Assembly (NCBI GenBank): GCA_020161575.1
Contig: JAIUNR010000003.1
Span: 1 to 64,000, forward strand
Reading direction: 5' to 3'
From: Pseudomonadota bacterium
GTDB lineage: Bacteria; Pseudomonadota; Alphaproteobacteria; Rhizobiales; Beijerinckiaceae
Length of the DNA: 64,000 nt
Shown here: positions 7,025 through 16,393 of the stretch, piece by piece
How positions within the stretch are numbered: position 1 is the stretch's first letter
How the letters are laid out: the number at the start of each line of letters is the position of its first letter
Made by a program: the position numbers and the translations under genes
The notes under the pieces: model-generated
The model's input: only the letters and a program-made list of their open reading frames with translations
Database searches by the model: none
What the model was told of the DNA's origin: nothing

Positions 7025-8863
7025 ATGAAAATGGCCATTCGCCTTCCGCTGCCCGATGGAATCCGCGCGCGCCTGCGCCTCCTTGCGATCGCGGCCTTTG
7101 TCCTGTTGCTCGTCATCACGGGAATGGCGGCGGCTTTCATCGTCACGCGCGATTATGACGCGATGGAGCGGCAATTCGTCGCGCGCCTTGAAAAGGCGAG
7201 TGGTGGCCGGCTCACCTATGCATCGAGCCGGCGCATCCTCTGGCTCAAGCCCAAGCTTGCCCTGTCCGATATCCGCTTCAGCGACGCGACGGGCAGCTTC
7301 GCGCTGAGCGCGGAGCAGGCGATCATCCGCTTTGATCTCGCCGACCTTGCAGATGGCACGATTGACCGGCCGAACCTCACCTTGGTCTCCCCGCATCTGA
7401 CCGGAGCCTCGCCCCCTCTCCTCGACGCATTCAGCTCTCCTCGCCATCTCGCCGGGCTCGTGAGCGCGGCCAGCGGGCTTTTCGCGACCCAGAGCCAGTT
7501 CGCCACCCTGCGTGCCGCCGTTCAGAATGGCACCATGAGCCTTGAAGGCGCCGGTCCCGGCGGGGAAGTGCTGGAACTTTCCGCGATCGATGGCGCGCTC
7601 CGCTTCACGGGAAAGACAGGGCGCATCGAGATCGAGGCGAGGGCGGCGGGCGCGCCCCGTCCGCTGGAAATCGCGGTCTCGCTGCCCAGCATCGGCATGC
7701 TGCGCGACGGCGCGCCGCGTTCCGCCAGCCTGCAGCTCTCGGCAGGCGAGACGCGCCTGAATTTCGCCGGCACGGCGCGGCTGATGCCAGATCTCTCGCT
7801 GAGCGGCAGGCTGGAAATCGCCGCGGACCCGGCTTTCGAAGCAGCGTTCCTCGGGACACTTCCACGCAAACGCGAGAACGCGCGCGACATGCTCCAGCTG
7901 AGCGCCGCAACCCTTTTCGACGAGCGCGGCATCAATCTCGAGAATTTACGCATCGCGCGCGGTGGCCGTCAGCTCGTGGGCATTGCCGCCCTGCGCCCCG
8001 GCAACGGGCGCTGGGCGCTCTCGGCGACCATCGCGGGCGATCTCGTGGATGGCAGCGCGGCGCAGGCAGCACTCCAGCGCCTTCGCGGCCCCGGCGATGC
8101 ATGGTCCGAAAAACCGCTTGCGGTCAGTCCCCTGCCCGGAATCGATCTCGACATCCGGCTTTCGACGCAGGAATTCAAGCTCGGCAACGTGCGCTTCTCC
8201 AATGTCGCGCTCTCGATCCTGACGCGCCCAGGCCGGACGGAACTGGCCATTATCGACGCACGCTTCGGCGAGGGCATGATCAAGGCGCGCGTTTCGGTCA
8301 CCGAGGCAGGCGGGATGCAGGAACTGCGCCTGCAGGCAAACGGCGACAAGCTGGATGGCGGGCGCTTCTTCGACCGCGCCCTCGGTTTCAGCCGCATCAC
8401 CGGCTCGACCACCTTCGCGGTTCAGGCCGAAAGCCGTGGGGCGAGTATCAAGGCGCTCGTCGCCAATCTCGCCGGCTCGGGCGCGCTCGACATCCGCGAC
8501 GGCGAGCTTGTCGGGATCGACCTTCAGAAATTGCTGGCTCGATCAGGAAGCGATTCGCGCCCCGAGGCTGCCCTTCTCTTCTCCCTGGCGGGTAAAACCC
8601 CGTTCGAGGCGATGAGGATCAACGTCGCCATTCGTGGTGGCCAGATTGAGCCAGTGGGAAGCCAATTCCTCTCCGCCAAAGTCTCCGCGGGAATCGAAGG
8701 CGCAATCGACCTTGCCGGACGCCAGCACAAAGCCGTGCTGTTCCTGCGCCGCCGCGCGGAGGAAAGCGCCAATCGCGGTGAATTCTTTGCCTTCCGTCTC
8801 GAAGGCCCCCTCTTCTCTCCAAGCCTGAAGCCGGATCTCTCGCTCCTCGCCAACCGCTCCTGA
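7025..8863 (+). CDS. AsmA-like inner-membrane-anchored protein
   Basis: A 612-residue protein with one N-terminal membrane segment (residues about 18-42) and a long periplasmic part made of repeated beta-rich stretches, as in the AsmA/YhjG family. The segment SGSGALDIRDGELVGIDLQ-like near residue 490 (here ANLAGSGALDIRDGELVGID) is the typical AsmA C-terminal block. AsmA proteins are thought to help lipid transport and outer-membrane assembly. The ATG at 7025 follows AGCAAGG; an in-frame ATG four codons on would change little. It is a single gene between the scoAB terminator and the next promoter region. Confidence 0.8.
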   Translation: MKMAIRLPLPDGIRARLRLLAIAAFVLLLVITGMAAAFIVTRDYDAMERQFVARLEKASGGRLTYASSRRILWLKPKLALSDIRFSDATGSFALSAEQAIIRFDLADLADGTIDRPNLTLVSPHLTGASPPLLDAFSSPRHLAGLVSAASGLFATQSQFATLRAAVQNGTMSLEGAGPGGEVLELSAIDGALRFTGKTGRIEIEARAAGAPRPLEIAVSLPSIGMLRDGAPRSASLQLSAGETRLNFAGTARLMPDLSLSGRLEIAADPAFEAAFLGTLPRKRENARDMLQLSAATLFDERGINLENLRIARGGRQLVGIAALRPGNGRWALSATIAGDLVDGSAAQAALQRLRGPGDAWSEKPLAVSPLPGIDLDIRLSTQEFKLGNVRFSNVALSILTRPGRTELAIIDARFGEGMIKARVSVTEAGGMQELRLQANGDKLDGGRFFDRALGFSRITGSTTFAVQAESRGASIKALVANLAGSGALDIRDGELVGIDLQKLLARSGSDSRPEAALLFSLAGKTPFEAMRINVAIRGGQIEPVGSQFLSAKVSAGIEGAIDLAGRQHKAVLFLRRRAEESANRGEFFAFRLEGPLFSPSLKPDLSLLANRS

Positions 8864-8999
8864 TCGGTTACGCCGGAGAAACTGCATTCGGCGGACGCTG
8901 TCTTCCGTTCCCTCCAGGGCTGCCTATATCCGCCGCTATCGGGCAAGACAAAGACGTCCTGCCAGCAATAGAGCCCGCTCGGGCCACTGGAGAATACAG

Positions 9000-9860
9000 A
9001 TGAAAAAACTTCTTCTTGCGGCAGCAGCAGTTGCCGCGCTCACCACCCCTTTGTCCGCCAAGACAAAAGGCGAAGTACTTGTTATTGTCTCTAGCGAGCA
9101 TCACCTTGATCTTGCAGATGGCAAAAAATATGCAACCGGCTATTACCTCAATGAGCTTGCCGTTCCGGTTCAGAAAATCATCGAGGCTGGTTACACACCG
9201 ATCTTTGCCAATCCCAAGGGCAATAAACCGTCGATGGATGTGCATTCCAACGACAAGATGTTCTTTGGCGGCGACGACACGAAGCGTGCCAAGACGCTGG
9301 CATTTGTTGATTCCCTCCCCGGTCTTGCAAAACCCAAGAGCTTCGAGACCGTTCTCAAGGAAGGAACCGATCGCTATGTCGGGATCTTCCTGCCCGGCGG
9401 CCATGCACCGATGCAGGACCTCCTGAAAAGCCAGGACCTTGGCAAGATCCTGAAATCATTCCACGATTCTCAACGCCCCACCGCCCTGATCTGCCATGCG
9501 CCGATCGCCCTGCTTTCAACCATGGCTGATCCCGTCGCCTTCCACGAAGCCGCGGCGAAGAATGACACGGCGAGCATGGCCAAACTCGCGGCCAACTGGC
9601 CATATGCCGGCTATCGGATGACCGTGTTCGCCACCAGCGAGGAAAAAGCGGTCGAACCCGGACAACTCAAGGGCAAGGTTCGCTTCTATCCGGCCGAGGT
9701 GCTGGCCGAAGCAGGAGGGCGCCTTGAAAGCCTTGCCGCCTGGAAGAGCAATGTCGTGCAGGACCGTGAGTTGATCACCGGCCAGCAGCCCTTCTCGGAT
9801 GACGCTCTGGGCGATCTCTTCGTGAAGGCCCTCGACATTGAAACGGCAAAGCGGAAGTAA
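9000..9860 (+). CDS. Exported DJ-1/PfpI family protein
   Basis: A 286-residue protein whose first 20 residues are a signal peptide (MKKLLLAAAAVAALTTPLSA), unusual for a DJ-1/PfpI fold protein. The nucleophile elbow is ALICHAPIALL with Cys165 followed by His166, and the glycine-rich GIFLPGGHAPMQDL marks the core, so the Hsp31/type-1 glutamine-amidotransferase-like catalytic site is intact. Possible roles are glyoxalase-III-like detoxification or chaperoning in the periplasm; neither is shown. The first third has more AT-rich codons than its neighbours. It is monocistronic, ending at a terminator shared with the convergent Crp gene. Confidence 0.82.
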   Translation: MKKLLLAAAAVAALTTPLSAKTKGEVLVIVSSEHHLDLADGKKYATGYYLNELAVPVQKIIEAGYTPIFANPKGNKPSMDVHSNDKMFFGGDDTKRAKTLAFVDSLPGLAKPKSFETVLKEGTDRYVGIFLPGGHAPMQDLLKSQDLGKILKSFHDSQRPTALICHAPIALLSTMADPVAFHEAAAKNDTASMAKLAANWPYAGYRMTVFATSEEKAVEPGQLKGKVRFYPAEVLAEAGGRLESLAAWKSNVVQDRELITGQQPFSDDALGDLFVKALDIETAKRK

Positions 9861-9874
9861 GTTCCCGCGGCGAT

Positions 9875-9901
9875 GCGGGGCCTGGTTGCGGGCCCCGCTT
9901 T
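9875..9901. terminator. Bidirectional terminator between convergent genes
   Basis: Perfect stem GCGGGGCC / GGCCCCGC with a seven- to eight-base loop, flanked by short T and A runs. It sits between the DJ-1 gene and the opposing Crp/Fnr gene. Confidence 0.75.
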
Positions 9902-10590
9902 CAGCCAGCCTCGCGCATGGCATGGGCGATGCGCTGGCGCAGGGTCTCTGGATCGGTGAGAACCAGCGCGCCGCGCGTACGATCCAGCAGGCCATCGGCG
10001 CTCATCGCGCCGAGTTCGCGCGTGATCTGCTCGCGCCGGCAGCCGACACGGGCACCCAGAACATGGTGGACGGGCGGCGGCGAGACCACGCGGGCCGGAG
10101 CGGCATTCGGCCGGGGCACGGAAAGACGGAGCAATTCGGCATAAAGCCGATGGCGGATATCGAGAACGGTATGTTCGAGCAGGCGGTTGTTCAGATCGCG
10201 CACGCGCGCCGCCAGCAGCTTCATCACCTTGCCGGAGAGAATACTGGAGGCCGCGAGCATCTCCCGGAAAACGCCGGCGCCGATGACGCAGATTTCCGCC
10301 CGCGTCAGCGCCGTGACATTAGCCGAGCGCGGCGTTCCGTCGATGGCGGACAGCTCGCCGAAGAATTCGCCACCGCGCATGTCCGCGAGGATGACCTCCT
10401 TGCCGCCCGGCGTGCGGATCTGGATACGGACATCGCCGCTCGCCAGAAAATAGACATCGCTCGACGGGTCCTCGAAATCGACAAGGATCTGTCCTTCCTC
10501 GACACGCCGCCACAGGCAGCGCCGATCGAACAGCTTGAGATCGAGATCGATGGCATCCTTGAAGAACGGAATCCCCGCCAGCGACTGCAT
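9901..10590 (-). CDS. Crp/Fnr family transcriptional regulator
   Basis: A 229-residue regulator. The N-terminal cyclic-nucleotide-binding-like domain (residues about 10-125) carries the conserved GGEFFGELSAIDGTPRSANV segment; the C-terminal winged helix has GCRREQITRELGAM as recognition helix. No Fnr-type N-terminal cysteine cluster is seen, so it is probably not an iron-sulfur oxygen sensor. The ATG at 10590 has GGGGAG upstream; the longer frame to 10731 has no ribosome site. It is convergent with the DJ-1 gene and upstream of tRNA-Phe. Ligand and targets are unknown. Confidence 0.82.
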   Translation of the reverse strand: MQSLAGIPFFKDAIDLDLKLFDRRCLWRRVEEGQILVDFEDPSSDVYFLASGDVRIQIRTPGGKEVILADMRGGEFFGELSAIDGTPRSANVTALTRAEICVIGAGVFREMLAASSILSGKVMKLLAARVRDLNNRLLEHTVLDIRHRLYAELLRLSVPRPNAAPARVVSPPPVHHVLGARVGCRREQITRELGAMSADGLLDRTRGALVLTDPETLRQRIAHAMREAG

Positions 10591-10838
10591 CGCGCATTCT
10601 CCCCTATCGCCGGGCAAAACTAGCGGAGCTTTCGGCGCATGCCTATGCTCAATCGCACAATTCCGGCCCGGCAAAGAGTGGATTTCCGCGCTTTTCTCCC
10701 GATTTGCCCACGCCGGTTCACGTCTTGGCATGCTGCGAGAAATTTCAGCGAGAAAATCACACCAAGGGGCTGGACACCGCGCCGTGGTTTTCCTAAAAGC
10801 ACGGCTCTCGCACCGGTGCTGCTTCGGCCTCCGGCGCC

Positions 10839-10914
10839 GCCCGGGTAGCTCAGTTGGTAGAGCATGCGACTGAAAATCGCAGTGTCGCTGGTTCGATTCC
10901 GGCCCCGGGCACCA
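10839..10914 (+). tRNA. tRNA-Phe (GAA)
   Basis: A 76-base cloverleaf: acceptor GCCCGGG / CCCGGGC, D-arm TAGCTCAGTTGGTAGAGC, anticodon loop CTGAAAA with anticodon GAA, T-arm with GGTTCGATTCC, and encoded CCA end. All arms pair. Confidence 0.97.
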
Positions 10915-10970
10915 TTTTCCATAAAATGATCCGATGTTTGTATCGCACCTCGCGTCAGGCTTGTTGCGTA

Positions 10971-11589
10971 CTAGGGTGACGACTCATAAATCCCTGACCC
11001 AGATGCGGACGGCGACGAGCTTGAGGGCTGCGGCGTAGTTTTCCGCGAGCTTGCGATATCGGGCGGCGATGTATCTGAACTGTTTGATCCTCGGGTAAAG
11101 TCCGAGGACAAACCTTGTTGAAGAAGCGCTCGACGAAATTGCGCGCCTTGTAGAGAGGCATCGAGAAGCAGATCGGATCCTTGCGATTGGCCTTGGGCGG
11201 GATATTGGCCCCAGCTTTCTTGGCCGCGACAGCCTCACGCTGGCGTCGTACCGCTTGCCGGCGAGCAGCATGGAGCCGGACACGAGATGTCCTATCAGGT
11301 CTTTGGCGCTCGCGGTGCCGCTGGCCTGGCCGGCCATGAGCTTGGTGGTGAGGCCGCAGCTGGAACGGCCCAGACATCGACCGCCCGCCTTTTTGCCGTC
11401 CCCCCTGCTGGTGGAGGCGGACAACGGCGGTGTCGATCATCTGGACCTCGCCGTCGTAAGCCATTGTTCCGCCCCACTCGAAATCCGTTTGGTCGTAGCG
11501 GCCCATCGCGAAGCTCCCGAAAAGGAGCCTCAATCGCGATTGTCGTCGTGAGGGAATCCCAAGACGCCATTTATGGGTTTACGCCCTAG
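10971..11589. mobile_element. Degenerate IS5-family insertion sequence relict
   Basis: About 615 bases bounded by CTAG on both sides (10971-10974 and 11586-11589). Imperfect terminal inverted repeats can be aligned: GGGTGACGACTCATAAAT at the left and GGGCGTAAACCCATAAAT read inward from the right. Inside is a broken DDE transposase. Length is well below a full IS5-type element, so it cannot move by itself. It lies between tRNA-Phe and the TRAP operon and touches the stop codon of dctM. Confidence 0.8.
10984..11506 (-). pseudogene. IS5-family transposase remnant
   Basis: Recognisable transposase blocks alternate between two frames: MGRYDQTDFEW, then after an internal deletion AYDGEVQMIDTAVVRLHQ (holding the first catalytic Asp), then a frame shift to RCLGRSSCGLTTKL and SGSMLLAGKRYDA, back to GANIPPKANRKDPICF and LYKARNFVERFFNK (catalytic Glu), and a last shift to FRYIAARYRKLAENY. 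I count at least three frame changes and one deletion of roughly 60 codons after the N-terminus. The order of blocks is that of the IS427-like branch of IS5. It is inactive. Confidence 0.82.
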
Positions 11590-12881
11590 GAACCAAACAT
11601 GAAATTCGGCAGCCATGTTGCAATGGCAGGGAAGATCGTCAGGAGAACAACCGCGCCGAGCAGGATAAACCAGTAAGGAATGGCCGCCATTGCCGCGCGC
11701 CCGAGAGTGACCTCATTCTTTGTCAGCACGGTAAGGACCGACAAGTTGAGCCCCACAGGTGGCGTGAGTTGCCCGATTTCGATCATGATCGTCACGATGA
11801 CGCCAAACCAGACCGGATCGAAGCCAAGTTTAAGAATAAGCGGGAACACGATCGGCAGGGTCATGACCATCAGCGACAGGCCGTCGAAGAAACAGCCGAG
11901 AAGAAGGTAGATCACGACCACGATCAGCAGGACCTGATACTTGCTGAGCCCACTGCCCAGGCTCGCCTCAAGGATGGCCTGGGGAAGACCGAGGAGACTG
12001 GCGGCTTGCGACAGGATGGTCGCGCCAAGCACCACAAGGCCGATTGAGGCAAACAAAAGGGCTGAACGGAAGATACCTTGCATCAGCTTCCGGATCGTCA
12101 GATCACCCCAGACGAACGCCATGATCGCCGCGATCACCACGCCGAGGCCGGCGGATTCGGTCGCCGTGGCGTACCCGAAAGCGATTGTGCCCATGATCGC
12201 GAGGATCAGCACGATGACCGGCCAGATCCGAACCGTTCCGGCCAGCATGGTCAGAAACGGAACCCTCTCGGCATCGCGCGGATAAAGGGAGGGGTTGCGC
12301 AGGCATGCAATGAGGATGAAGAGCATGAACAGCGCAGCAACCATCAGCCCCGGCAGAATGCCCGCGACGAAGAGCTTGCCGATCGAGGTCTCGGTCATCG
12401 CGCCGTAGATCAGGAAGGAGAGGCTGGGCGGAATGAGCAGCCCCAGCGTACCGCCGCCGGCCAGCGAACCAACAACCATATCCTTGTTGTAGCCGCGTTT
12501 GACCATCTCGGGATAAGCAACCGAACCGACCGCCGCCGCCGTGGACATCGATGAGCCGCTGACCGCACCAAAAAGCGTGCAGACCGCGATATTGGTATGC
12601 AGCAACCCTCCGGGAATCCGGGCAAAGATCGGCGTGAAGGCGCTGTAGGCACGCTGGCTGATGCCGCTATGCAGCAGCACTTCGCCCAGCAGGATGAAGA
12701 GCGGAATGGCGCTCAAGGTGAAGGAGTTGAACACGTTCCAGGTCGCATCCAGCGCGACCGAGGTCGCGCCGCCGACAAAAAAATGCAGCAGCACCAACCC
12801 GGTCAGGCCCAACGCCATGCCCAGAGCGGCCCCTGTGCAGGCCGTCGTCAACAACAGGGAACCGAACACCCCCCAGAACAT
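11586..12881 (-). CDS. dctM: TRAP transporter large membrane subunit
   Basis: A 431-residue DctM-type permease with about twelve membrane segments; family marks are SGSSMSTAAAVGSVAYPEM near residue 110, GGTLGLLIPPSLSFLIYG, and LTPPVGLNLSVL near residue 375. It forms the sodium-driven channel that works with DctQ and DctP. It is the third gene of dctP-dctQ-dctM (17-base gap to dctQ). Its TAG stop codon is part of the CTAG that borders the IS relict, so the insertion landed exactly on the gene end without changing the protein. Confidence 0.92.
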   Translation of the reverse strand: MFWGVFGSLLLTTACTGAALGMALGLTGLVLLHFFVGGATSVALDATWNVFNSFTLSAIPLFILLGEVLLHSGISQRAYSAFTPIFARIPGGLLHTNIAVCTLFGAVSGSSMSTAAAVGSVAYPEMVKRGYNKDMVVGSLAGGGTLGLLIPPSLSFLIYGAMTETSIGKLFVAGILPGLMVAALFMLFILIACLRNPSLYPRDAERVPFLTMLAGTVRIWPVIVLILAIMGTIAFGYATATESAGLGVVIAAIMAFVWGDLTIRKLMQGIFRSALLFASIGLVVLGATILSQAASLLGLPQAILEASLGSGLSKYQVLLIVVVIYLLLGCFFDGLSLMVMTLPIVFPLILKLGFDPVWFGVIVTIMIEIGQLTPPVGLNLSVLTVLTKNEVTLGRAAMAAIPYWFILLGAVVLLTIFPAIATWLPNFMFGS

Positions 12882-12898
12882 CTCAGTCCCTTTCGATC

Positions 12899-13417
12899 TT
12901 ATTCGCTGGGTTTGGATTCATGGATGGCCGAAGCCTCCCTGCCCGTCAGCACCTGGACAACGATGATCAAACCGCTGAGGCCGAACCCGAGCAGCGGCGT
13001 CATCATCCACGGCCAGAGCAGGATGTTCGAAGCCTCGGTCTTGATCATCCTTTTCATCGCGAAGGAAAGCCACGGCAGGGCTTCGCGCAGATACCAGGCG
13101 ATGAAAGCAAGCATGACCGCGGCAGAGGCGATCGCCAGCAATTTGCGTCCCCCATCCGAGAGATGGGTGGAGAGCACCGTCACCCGCACATGCTCGGATT
13201 GGTGCGTCACGATGGGCAGCGCCAGGAAAAGCGAGGCCGACAGGAGCAAGCCTGCGAGTTCCTCGGTGTAGTAGAGGGACGCGCCCACGAAGTACCGCAT
13301 GACAGTGCTGGCGCAGATCAGCACCACGATGCCGGAAAGCGCCACCGCGGCCAGCACACCCATCAGGCGGGCAAGGGCACCAAGCCCCTGCCCCAGTTTT
13401 TCAAGGAACACGCTCAT
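12899..13417 (-). CDS. dctQ: TRAP transporter small membrane subunit
   Basis: A 172-residue DctQ-type protein with four membrane segments (about residues 18-40, 52-72, 93-112 and 135-157). The motif YYTEELAGLLLSASLFLALP is typical. It partners DctM in the membrane. It lies between dctP (14-base gap) and dctM (17-base gap) in one transcription unit. Confidence 0.9.
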   Translation of the reverse strand: MSVFLEKLGQGLGALARLMGVLAAVALSGIVVLICASTVMRYFVGASLYYTEELAGLLLSASLFLALPIVTHQSEHVRVTVLSTHLSDGGRKLLAIASAAVMLAFIAWYLREALPWLSFAMKRMIKTEASNILLWPWMMTPLLGFGLSGLIIVVQVLTGREASAIHESKPSE

Positions 13418-13431
13418 CCTGGCGCCTGTTT

Positions 13432-14454
13432 CTAGCGCCCAAGCGCTTTGAGCACGCGCTCACGGTACTCCGGTGCCTTGCCGCCGGCTTCCTTCGCCAT
13501 TTCTGCCCAGACTTCGGACACCGCCGAAAGAAACAGCTTGCGATCCTCCTCGGGGAAATCTCCGAGCCAGGAAACGCCCTTCTTCTTCAGCTCTTCGCGC
13601 GCCGCGAGTTCCTTCTTATGGTCTTCGGAATATTCGTTGGTGCGCGCCCAGGTATCGTCACCGGCCTTGCGCAGGGCAGCCTTCTCCGCCTCGCTCAGCT
13701 TGTTCCATTTGTCGGTTCCAATTCCGAGAACGTAGGGACCTGCCGCCATCGGGTAGAGGTAGGCGCCATACTTGGCCACTTCGTGCATATTGACGGTGTG
13801 CGCATAGAGCGCGGGATAGACCGCGCAATCGACCACACCGGTCTTCATGGCCAGATACATATCCGCCTGCGGAACAATCTGCGCCGCAATGCCGAGGCGA
13901 CCGAAGGATGCGATCTGATCCTTCGCCCAGACCCGGAGCTTCTTGCCCTTCAGGTCGGCCAGGGTACGGATGGGCTGATCCCGGCAGAATACCGAGGCTT
14001 CAAGCATGGGGATCGCAAGATAGCCTGCAGCCGTAATGCCCCATTCCTTGAACTCGGCGGCATAGATATCCTGAACCACCGGCAACGCCTTCTGGAGTTC
14101 CTCAATCGAGCCAATCGATCCCTGGATCAAGACGACGGCCAGCGCCGGCGCATCACGGCCGACATAATTGGCCCAGACGAGGCTCATATCGACAGCGCCC
14201 TTCGGCAATGTGCGCAGGATATCCGCATCCTTGATGCCGAGCGCGCCGCTGTTGAACAGCTTGACGGTCAACGCGCCGTTGGAATTCTTGGCGACATCCT
14301 CCGCAAATTTCATCATTTCCCGTGTTTCAGGGCGGGTTTCCGGCAGCGGATTGTTGAAACGCAACTCTGCGGCCTGAGCGACCGAGAAGGATGCCACTGA
14401 TGACATGGCAAGCGCCAGGAACGGCGCGGCGAGGTTTCTTGCAAAATTGGTCAT
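13432..14454 (-). CDS. dctP: TRAP transporter solute-binding protein
   Basis: A 340-residue DctP-family periplasmic protein. Signal peptide residues 1-29 (ending SVAQAAELRF), followed by the TRAP-type core with LKGKKLRVWAKDQIASF around residue 150 and the conserved Arg of that helix that usually pairs with a carboxylate of the substrate. I start at 14454 because GGAGGAG lies just upstream; an in-frame ATG four codons earlier overlaps that site. It heads the dctPQM operon. Substrate is unknown; the nearby M24 enzyme on the same strand might act on an imported amino-acid derivative. Confidence 0.88.
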   Translation of the reverse strand: MTNFARNLAAPFLALAMSSVASFSVAQAAELRFNNPLPETRPETREMMKFAEDVAKNSNGALTVKLFNSGALGIKDADILRTLPKGAVDMSLVWANYVGRDAPALAVVLIQGSIGSIEELQKALPVVQDIYAAEFKEWGITAAGYLAIPMLEASVFCRDQPIRTLADLKGKKLRVWAKDQIASFGRLGIAAQIVPQADMYLAMKTGVVDCAVYPALYAHTVNMHEVAKYGAYLYPMAAGPYVLGIGTDKWNKLSEAEKAALRKAGDDTWARTNEYSEDHKKELAAREELKKKGVSWLGDFPEEDRKLFLSAVSEVWAEMAKEAGGKAPEYRERVLKALGR

Positions 14455-14824
14455 GGGCTCCTCCATTTGAAGCGCAAGGGTTATCCCGGCTTATTCCCCT
14501 CGGTTGCGTCGTGTCAAATTTCTCCCGGACGTCCGGATCACTCTGCTGAAAGCGCCGTTTTTGCGCTGCAACAGCTCTTCTCGTTCCCAAATTCCGCTCA
14601 AGAGCCTAGCAGGAGATCCGTGAGACGAATTATCTTTTTTGAACGCCAGCGGGGAATGGAAGCAAATTGACAGCGCGCTTAGGCAATTGCGCGCAAACTA
14701 ATATTGATTCTTGCGTTTTCCGCGAAGGCACCACGCCCCGGGCGGGCAAGCGAACGCATTCCCGAGCGCGGACAGGAAAATCCTGAACCGCTATCGCCGA
14801 GAGCACAGGCAAATTTGCACGGGA
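14455..14824. other. Intergenic stretch upstream of dctPQM
   Basis: About 370 bases without a convincing gene. It must hold the dctP promoter, since the preceding M24 gene ends at 14825 on the same strand. I see an AT-rich patch around 14625-14710 but no clear -35/-10 pair, operator palindrome or terminator. Confidence 0.45.
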
Positions 14825-16027
14825 TCATCCATCGACGACGATCAGGCTCCGCGGCAGCGTCCAAAGCGGCGTCGCGCCGGCATCGCTGATCGTGAACTGA
14901 TCTTCGATGATGAAACCGCCAAGCCCGCGGACATACCAGGGCGCTTCAAGCGCGAGAACCATGCCGGGCTCGACAGTTTCCTCCGCCTCTCGCGAGATGA
15001 ACGGCCATTCCTCCGAAAAGATCGACGCGCCACAGGAATGGCCGACATGCCCGCGGGAGAATCCGGGAAATCCGTGGCGGTGCATCCGTTCATGTAGCGC
15101 GGCATGGATCGCCCTCAACGGCGTACCGGGAGCCAGCAAGGCTGCCGCCGCTTCGAATGCATCCAGCAGCGCCTCGTGAACCTTGCGCGTCATGGCATTC
15201 GCGCTACCCAGCACCGCTGTTCGCGCGGAATCGGACGAGTAACCGTTGATGACGCACCCGACATCGATCTTGATCACATCGCCCGAACGGGCTGGCCCAC
15301 CGGGCGCAAAGCCATCCTCGCCGATCGCGATATAGGCCCAGCCTTCGACCGGGCCGAGAGCCCCTTCCCTCGCCGCCGCTTCGAAAGCGGCTTCGCGCCA
15401 GATCCCGACAAGTTGCTTTGTTGTATGCCCTGCCCGCAATTCAGCCAGCATCGCGCGGGTACCCGCTTCGGCCGCACGCCCCGCCTGTTCGAGCAGGGCA
15501 ACCTCTTCCACCTGTTTGAAGGCCCGCATCCGCTCGACAACCCGAGAGCAATCAACGAGCCTCGCCCTCGGCAGAGCTTCGGCGAGCGCAGCGAAATCGG
15601 CATGTGGCACGAAGCCGAGTTCGAGGCCGAGCTTTCCTCCGGCACGGTTGCCGAGCGCGGCCACAAGCGCCTGGTTTCCCAGCATCGGATCATAGGTCGC
15701 TGGGCGCTTGACCTGATTTGCCGGCGTGATCGTCGCGCCGTCATACCATGCGGTATCCACCCAAATCGGGTGGGTTCGAATGTCCTCTATGCCGGATTGA
15801 AGCCGGAACTCCTCGGCTTGAAGATCGCCAACCACGGCTGCCAGCGGCTGTGCGGGATCAGCCGGAACGACAAGCGCGGCGGCACCGGCACGCCGCCAGA
15901 AGGTTGCGACACCGGGAAAACTGCCTGTCGCCCATCGCAGGGTTTCGGGCTGCATCAGGACCAGCGCATCCAGGCCGGCATCGGCCATCATCCGGCTTGC
16001 GCGGTTGCGGTCAAGAAATCCCTTCAA
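14825..16027 (-). CDS. M24 family metallopeptidase-like enzyme (Xaa-Pro dipeptidase/creatinase fold)
   Basis: A 400-residue protein with the pita-bread fold. Metal ligands expected for M24 are visible: Asp in VIKIDVGCVINGYSSDSART, His in GHVGHSCGASIF, Glu in VLALEAPWYVRG and Glu in IIEDQFTI. The N-terminal creatinase-like domain covers residues 1-155. I prefer a TTG start at 16027 because AGGAG stands five bases upstream; a GTG at 16075 would add 16 odd residues. Possible substrates are X-Pro dipeptides or N-substituted amino acids such as ectoine derivatives. It lies upstream of a TRAP operon in the same direction, which suggests uptake plus hydrolysis. Confidence 0.78.
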   Translation of the reverse strand: MKGFLDRNRASRMMADAGLDALVLMQPETLRWATGSFPGVATFWRRAGAAALVVPADPAQPLAAVVGDLQAEEFRLQSGIEDIRTHPIWVDTAWYDGATITPANQVKRPATYDPMLGNQALVAALGNRAGGKLGLELGFVPHADFAALAEALPRARLVDCSRVVERMRAFKQVEEVALLEQAGRAAEAGTRAMLAELRAGHTTKQLVGIWREAAFEAAAREGALGPVEGWAYIAIGEDGFAPGGPARSGDVIKIDVGCVINGYSSDSARTAVLGSANAMTRKVHEALLDAFEAAAALLAPGTPLRAIHAALHERMHRHGFPGFSRGHVGHSCGASIFSEEWPFISREAEETVEPGMVLALEAPWYVRGLGGFIIEDQFTISDAGATPLWTLPRSLIVVDG

Positions 16028-16324
16028 GTTGGCTCCTGGTCCTTGTACTGGCCCTTTTGGCCCAGATCTCACCACCGATTATCGAATGCAGACTTTGCCC
16101 GAGCCATGGTGTTATGCGACGAGTCTGTGATGCTGCAAGCGGCTCGTGACGGATCAAGCGCTCTCGTGGCCGTAAGGCATACTTCACGATGAGCAATCCA
16201 ATGGATGAATATCTCCTCCCCTTCCTGTCCTGGCGGCGAGAAGTCAGAATACCCCGCCACCATATCAGCCTAGCCCTTGTTGCTCCTGGCCATCATGCCC
16301 CGCGCCATCTTGCCCCGAGAAACG

Positions 16325-16349
16325 GGAACCGGTCGGGCCAAAAAACGTT
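16325..16349 (+). promoter_or_regulatory. EcfG-type promoter of the YihY gene
   Basis: GGAAC (16325-16329), 16 bases, CGTT (16346-16349): an exact match to the general-stress sigma factor promoter. The ATG at 16394 is 44 bases downstream, which also rules out longer starts for that gene. Confidence 0.85.
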
Positions 16350-16393
16350 TCTGCTGCGTTGGACAGAGCCACGAAAAAGGACCACGTGACAGA

